Source of the DNA: Ardenticatenaceae bacterium
GTDB lineage: Bacteria; Chloroflexota; Anaerolineae; Promineifilales; Promineifilaceae
Assembly (NCBI GenBank): GCA_020634395.1
Contig: JACKBU010000005.1
Location: forward strand, 1-64,000
Length of the DNA: 64,000 nt
Direction of reading: 5' to 3'
A program made the position numbers and the translations under genes. Below are positions 60,172-64,000 of this stretch, piece after piece (positions within the stretch are counted from its first letter, which is position 1; each line of letters starts with the position of its first letter). The notes under the pieces were generated by a model. It saw only the letters and a list, made by a program, of their open reading frames with translations. It searched no databases and was not told where the DNA came from.

Positions 60172-61161
60172 TTAGGAGGTTTGTTCCAGCGTTGGGTGCG
60201 CCGGGTGTGGCCCTTGCACAAACAAGGCCAGATAACGATCACGATAGAAAATGAAGGTGGCCGTTACCAGCGATGTTGTCACAAAGGCATAGCCCAGAAT
60301 ACTGGCCAGGGTCAGCCATGAGCCATCGTCGGCCAGCAGCAGGATCGATGCCAGCAGGTTACGAATGATAAAGACGGCCAGCAGCAGCCCCAGGGCTGGG
60401 ATAAACTGCCCGCGCACAATTTGCACGCTTTCCAGGGCCGCCTGGTAGAGAGAACGGCCGTGCAGCGCCATGCCGTGTGGGGCAAAAAACAGGTAAATAG
60501 TCACCCACAACAGCAGCACCGGCCCCATAAACAGCGCCAACAGCCCCAGCGCTGAGCTAACCAGAAACAGAATCAGGCTGATGGGCAGCAGCGGCAGGTA
60601 GATGATAAATCCCAGGATAATGAATAGCATGCCCAGGACCAGAAATTGCAGCCATAGATGTCCCATGCGGGACAACAGAGCCGGCGCTGTCAGCGCCGTG
60701 CTGCCCCCGGCCCGGCCCACTTCCCGGGCGATGAGGGTGAAGTAGACGGCCGTTAGCAGCACGCCCACCAGGGAAAAAATCACATACAAACCAAGCCACA
60801 GCGCCGCGCTGTTCAGTTCAACGATTCGCGGCGTGAACGGTGTCTTTTCCGGCGTCGCGCCCACCATCAGCGCCGGCAGGCCGACCAACGGCACAGAAAG
60901 GCTGGTGAATAAATTGGTGCGCGGCGCCAGCGCCAGCAGCTGGCCGGACAGGTCGCCTACGGCCGGGTCGCTGGGTATCATGCTGGCCAGCCCTTCGATA
61001 ATCGGGCGGCCGCTGAGTCGCGGCCCCAGCCATAAGAAACAGTCCAGTATAATGGGCAAAACGGCGAGCCAGAGATGTTTGCTGGTTAAATCGAAACCGG
61101 CGGCGATGGTTTGCCACACGCCTGGTAAAGGCGCACTGTTTTCTTTATTTGGTGTCCTCAT
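60172..61161 (-). CDS. Polytopic membrane protein of unknown function
   Basis: This 329-aa protein has about six to eight hydrophobic segments, including LWLGLYVIFSLVGVLLTAVY, LVLGMLFIILGFIIYLPLLP and LLLWVTIYLFFAPHGMAL. Between the first two segments is a ~70-residue loop. I do not recognise the family; it looks like a DUF-type integral membrane protein without charged catalytic residues in the helices. It lies 64 nt upstream of gyrB on the same strand and could be co-transcribed with it. Confidence 0.75.
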   Translation of the reverse strand: MRTPNKENSAPLPGVWQTIAAGFDLTSKHLWLAVLPIILDCFLWLGPRLSGRPIIEGLASMIPSDPAVGDLSGQLLALAPRTNLFTSLSVPLVGLPALMVGATPEKTPFTPRIVELNSAALWLGLYVIFSLVGVLLTAVYFTLIAREVGRAGGSTALTAPALLSRMGHLWLQFLVLGMLFIILGFIIYLPLLPISLILFLVSSALGLLALFMGPVLLLWVTIYLFFAPHGMALHGRSLYQAALESVQIVRGQFIPALGLLLAVFIIRNLLASILLLADDGSWLTLASILGYAFVTTSLVTATFIFYRDRYLALFVQGPHPAHPTLEQTS

Positions 61162-61201
61162 AATAACTGGCTAATTTTATCACAAATGTTCTACCGAAGC
61201 G

Positions 61202-61234
61202 AAAAAAAGCCGTCTCTCCCAGAGGAGAAACGGC
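61202..61234 (-). terminator. Intrinsic terminator downstream of the pullulanase gene
   Basis: On the minus strand GCCGTTTCTCC (61234-61224) pairs with GGAGAGACGGC (61219-61209) with one G-U, around a 4-nt loop, followed by seven T (61208-61202). It is the clearest rho-independent terminator in the window, 66 nt beyond the pullulanase stop and before the next minus-strand gene at 61161. Confidence 0.85.
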
Positions 61235-61258
61235 CTTTTCTCACTTCGTTCATTTAAC

Positions 61259-61285
61259 CATCCGGCGGTTCTGAACCGCCGGATG
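61259..61285 (-). terminator. Perfect inverted repeat directly after the pullulanase stop
   Basis: CATCCGGCGGTTC (61259-61271) and GAACCGCCGGATG (61273-61285) are perfect 13-nt arms with one central base, 15 nt beyond the stop codon. It can form a hairpin with a smaller stem and probably acts together with the terminator at 61202-61234. Confidence 0.65.
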
Positions 61286-61299
61286 ATTGGCTTAAAACA

Positions 61300-64000
61300 C
61301 TATCTGCGGCGCAGCGACGGCACCCCGACCAGCATCGCCGGCATTACCAGCGCGGCCAACAGAGGCATAACGGCCGTGGGCGCTTTGGCTTCCGGTGCTG
61401 CCGGTTCGGCCGCTGCACTGGCCGGTGTCCCATTGGCAATGATCGGGAAGTAAGTGGTGTAGACTTGCGCGGCTACAAAAACGGCCGTGGTCCGTCCCGG
61501 AATGGTGAAGGTTCCCGTGGCCGGGTCGAAGGTCGACTGCTTCACCACCGCGTCCACGGAGTTTGCCAGCACCGGGTGCAGTGTCAGGTTCTGGTCGATC
61601 CAGGTGGTCGAGCTGATGGTCTGCGGCTCATCGTTGGCGTTGAACAGGACCACGATCCAGTCGTAGTGCGGGTCGATGTCGCTGATGCCCGTGCCCACGT
61701 CGGCCAGGTTCATGACGATCAGGCCCGGTATCTGGTCCGGTCCGACGTTCTCGAAGGAGAGGCGGGACTGCACGTCAACGGCCGTTTCCAGCCGGAACAG
61801 CGGCGAGCTGTAACGGACTTCCAGCCACTCCTGATACATATCCGCCGATAAAGCGATATCGTCGTGGGTGGGCTTCATGTTGGGATCGCTCAACAACGGT
61901 TCCATCACAAACCAGTTGCTCTGGTTCACACCTCCCACTGGCAGGCCCACGCCCCAGTTGTTGCTGGCATAGGTGAAGTCCAGTTTGTTGAACCAATCGC
62001 CGGAGTTATAGCTGTCGCGGTCCAACGACTTGGAGCGCAGCATGTCGCTGCCCGCCTGATAGAACGGCACGCCCTGGCTCAAGGAAACGATGCTCAGGCC
62101 CACCTGCTGGATGCGCACGCGGTCGCTCATCGTCGTCGTGGCCGTAGGCGCGGCGTAGGCGTTAATGTCGTACAGGGTCTGGTTGTCGTGCTTGGAGATG
62201 TAGACGATCTGCTCTTGCGGATCATCTGTATAGCCGGCCGGCTGGCCGTTGTAATCCACCTGCGCGCCGGTCACCAGGTTGCCATTGCGATCGACGAACT
62301 CATAATCCGCCAGGTTGCCGGCCAGCCCTACCCGTATCTGGTCCGACAACAGCAGCAAACGCGACAGCGTGTCGCCTTGCGGATGGGAGTTGGGATCGTA
62401 ATAGAGACCGTTGGCAAAACCCTGGGTCATCAAGTCCAGGCCGCTGGCAAACGGGCTGGGTCCGCGCACGGCGTCCCGCAGCCGGTCGCTAAACGTGCCG
62501 ATGCCTGTACCGGCCATGTTGAGCTGCGTGGCGTTGACTCCGCGGGCATTGTTGGCCACTTCGCCGAAGTCCCAGCCTTCGCCATACACGTAAATGGCCG
62601 AACCGTCCACACCATCATTTTCCAGAGTAAGGGCGTCCAGGGCGGCGCGAACAGCCAGCATGTTGTCTTTCATGTGGTGGCCCATCAGGTCAAACCGGAA
62701 AGCATCGACCTTGTACTCTTTGGCCCAGGTGACCACGGAGTCGACCATCAGCTTTTCCATCATGGCATGTTCGGTGGCCGTGTTTTGGCAGCAGGTGCTG
62801 GTTTCCACGTTGCCCACGTTATTCAGGCGATGGTAGTAGCCGGGCACGACCTTATCCAGCACCGAATTGGCGCTCTGACCAGAGGCGTTGGTGTGGTTAT
62901 AGACCACGTCCATCACCACGCGCAGGTCGTTTTGATTGAGCGATTGGATCATCTGCCGGAATTCGTAGATGCGGGTGGTTCCGGTGGGTACGGTGCTGTA
63001 ACTGCCTTCGGGCACGGTGTAGTGGAAGGGATCGTAGCCCCAGTTGAAGGCGTCGGTGTCGGCCACGGCCGTTACCGCCGCCTGCTGGTCTTCCGAAGCC
63101 GGACCCATATCCGCCCCGGTGAAGTCCGGTTCCTCCCAGGTTGATTTGTCCTCGTTGATGGTGGCGATGTCGAACACCGGCAGCAGGTGCAGGTGTGTCA
63201 GCCCGGCGGCGGCCAGCGCCTTCAGGTGCCGCATGCCATAGCTGTAGTTGTAATTGAAGGCGCGATACGTTCCCCGATCAGCCGGCGCCACCAGTGGATC
63301 ATTGACGCTGAAGTCACGCACGTGGACTTCGTAGATGGTGATGTCCTCCGGGTTTACCAGGGTTGGTTTTTCCAGTGTTTCCCAGCCCACAGGCTCCAAC
63401 GCCGGGTCTTCCAGATCCACGATCTGGCTGCGCGTGCTGTTCATCGACAGGCTGAACGAGTACGGGTCGGTAACCAGATTGTGTTCCACCTGCCCGGTGC
63501 TGTTCACATACACTTCCACCTCGTAGAGGTAATATTTGCCCCTCCAGCTTGGCGGGCCGACGATGCTCCAGACACCGCTGTCTGCATTGAGTGTCATAGA
63601 GTACGTTGTGCTGTTCGTCGCCGGGTTCGCGTCGTCAAAGACGTGCAGCGTTACCGATTTGGCTGTTGGTGCCCAGAGCTTGAGCGCGGGCGTGCCGCCA
63701 ACCCAGACCACGCCTAACTGCTGGTCATAGGCATCGGCTGCATACAGGTCATCCAGCACGCCGGGGATTTGCAGCCCGGTGGCATCGACCAGCGTGCCCC
63801 CAGAAAAGGCCGACACGGCTATCTGCCCTTTCAACAGTTCCGCTGCATCGGCCACGTCAGCCGGATCCAGCTCCCAGGCTGGTATTCCGGCCAGGTACGG
63901 GAATTTGGCGGCGATGTCGCCGGTGATCACGCCGTTTTGCGTCAGCGTATAGACGGCGCCGCCGCTAATGCCGTTGGCGTCCAGAACCAGGCCGCCTGTT
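61300..64000 (-). CDS. Pullulanase-type alpha-1,6-glucosidase, cell-surface (5' end outside the window)
   Basis: At least 899 aa; the frame stays open through base 64000, so the N-terminus is missing. It is a GH13 debranching enzyme: a carbohydrate-binding (CBM48-like) region APTAKSVTLHVFDDANP, then the type I signature FNWGYDPFHY. The GH13 regions are VVYNHTNASG, DAFRFDLMGHH (nucleophile Asp), YVYGEGWDFGEV (acid Glu) and YISKHDNQTLYD. The C-terminus has a beta-sandwich, then YFPIIANG, an Ala/Pro spacer and a hydrophobic stretch (VMPLLAALVMPAMLVGV) ending SLRRR, a probable membrane or sorting anchor. It should cleave alpha-1,6 links in pullulan or glycogen at the cell surface. The closest named gene is pulA; I leave the symbol empty because the 5' part is unseen. 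Confidence 0.92.
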   Translation of the reverse strand, partial: TGGLVLDANGISGGAVYTLTQNGVITGDIAAKFPYLAGIPAWELDPADVADAAELLKGQIAVSAFSGGTLVDATGLQIPGVLDDLYAADAYDQQLGVVWVGGTPALKLWAPTAKSVTLHVFDDANPATNSTTYSMTLNADSGVWSIVGPPSWRGKYYLYEVEVYVNSTGQVEHNLVTDPYSFSLSMNSTRSQIVDLEDPALEPVGWETLEKPTLVNPEDITIYEVHVRDFSVNDPLVAPADRGTYRAFNYNYSYGMRHLKALAAAGLTHLHLLPVFDIATINEDKSTWEEPDFTGADMGPASEDQQAAVTAVADTDAFNWGYDPFHYTVPEGSYSTVPTGTTRIYEFRQMIQSLNQNDLRVVMDVVYNHTNASGQSANSVLDKVVPGYYHRLNNVGNVETSTCCQNTATEHAMMEKLMVDSVVTWAKEYKVDAFRFDLMGHHMKDNMLAVRAALDALTLENDGVDGSAIYVYGEGWDFGEVANNARGVNATQLNMAGTGIGTFSDRLRDAVRGPSPFASGLDLMTQGFANGLYYDPNSHPQGDTLSRLLLLSDQIRVGLAGNLADYEFVDRNGNLVTGAQVDYNGQPAGYTDDPQEQIVYISKHDNQTLYDINAYAAPTATTTMSDRVRIQQVGLSIVSLSQGVPFYQAGSDMLRSKSLDRDSYNSGDWFNKLDFTYASNNWGVGLPVGGVNQSNWFVMEPLLSDPNMKPTHDDIALSADMYQEWLEVRYSSPLFRLETAVDVQSRLSFENVGPDQIPGLIVMNLADVGTGISDIDPHYDWIVVLFNANDEPQTISSTTWIDQNLTLHPVLANSVDAVVKQSTFDPATGTFTIPGRTTAVFVAAQVYTTYFPIIANGTPASAAAEPAAPEAKAPTAVMPLLAALVMPAMLVGVPSLRRR

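Larger units (their letters stand above)
1..64000. repeat. Highly iterated palindrome ACGGCCGT, about 108 copies across the window
   Basis: The 8-bp perfect palindrome ACGGCCGT occurs about 108 times by manual count, roughly one per 600 bp. It often appears as the 10-mer AACGGCCGTT. At about 57% GC (an estimate) one or two copies would be expected. Copies lie in genes on both strands, in intergenic DNA, in the centres of hairpins (18671, 51291) and between a ribosome-binding site and a start codon (39034-39043). Examples: 117, 2269, 9905, 18675, 28553, 33486, 38478, 45904, 53152, 61368. The behaviour resembles HIP1 (GCGATCGC) of cyanobacteria. Function is unknown; a methylation or repair-linked site is one possibility. 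Confidence 0.93.

Noticed and set aside
1..64000. tRNA or rRNA genes, integrases, insertion sequences
   Set aside because: None could be recognised in the gaps or on either strand; no transposase motif was seen.

Overview
The window looks like part of a chromosome from a free-living, heterotrophic Chloroflexota bacterium, probably Anaerolineae, Caldilineae or Ardenticatenia-like. That placement is inference, based on MalT-type LuxR regulators, very large exported beta-helix, SdrD-like and cohesin proteins, Thr/Pro-rich linkers and overall moderately high GC. No rRNA or tRNA gene was seen. The strongest genome-scale signature is the octamer palindrome ACGGCCGT. I counted about 108 copies by eye in 64 kb, where one or two would be expected from composition.

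Layout. 0-1.8 kb: a NarL/DesK-type two-component pair, with the kinase cut by the left edge. 2.4-18.6 kb: an exported-protein island. It holds a 2203-aa SdrD/TIG/beta-helix protein, three cupredoxin-type (multicopper-oxidase-like) proteins, two small membrane-anchored paralogues flanking a secreted subtilisin, and a degenerate receiver protein. A new-looking ~110-aa repeat, itself an internal duplication, is shared by the 2203-aa protein (4 copies) and the third cupredoxin protein (2 copies). 18.7-20.2 kb (minus): a polyprenyl synthetase operon. 20.6-27.7 kb: a MalT-like LuxR regulator, a membrane acyltransferase, a 94-aa protein, a beta-lactamase-fold lipoprotein and a DJ-1-like protein. 28-31.6 kb: an NB-ARC-like ATPase overlapping a TPR protein, then an unknown helical protein. 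31.6-33.0 kb: a gene-poor stretch with a degenerate 42-bp tandem array and a collapsed FAD oxidoreductase pseudogene.

33.2-35.9 kb: a second MalT-like regulator, apparently leaderless. 36.1-40.9 kb: a tight operon of a 94-aa protein (paralogue of the one at 25.1 kb), an ABC ATPase and permease, two CPBP-family membrane proteins and a LiaF-like protein. It resembles envelope-stress or peptide-immunity operons. 41.7-50.3 kb: a cohesin/dockerin operon with one beta-helix protein carrying a cohesin-like domain and a C-terminal dockerin, three more proteins with four cohesin modules (one membrane-anchored) and a membrane-tethered exported protein. This is the best candidate for an assembled surface system.

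50.6-61.2 kb is ordinary chromosome: a PnuC-like membrane protein, an MBL hydrolase, a GNAT protein, a UPF1-like helicase with a DbpA-like RNA-binding domain, a lipoprotein, an NTF2-like protein, thiolase, gyrB and a membrane protein. 61.3-64 kb: a cell-surface pullulanase cut by the right edge.

Taken together, the window encodes mostly envelope and exoprotein functions (adhesion or matrix proteins, possible copper oxidases, protease, pullulanase, cohesin scaffold) with their regulators. ORF starts were moved to the codon with a plausible ribosome-binding site where one was visible. Domain calls are by eye from motifs and were not confirmed by any search.
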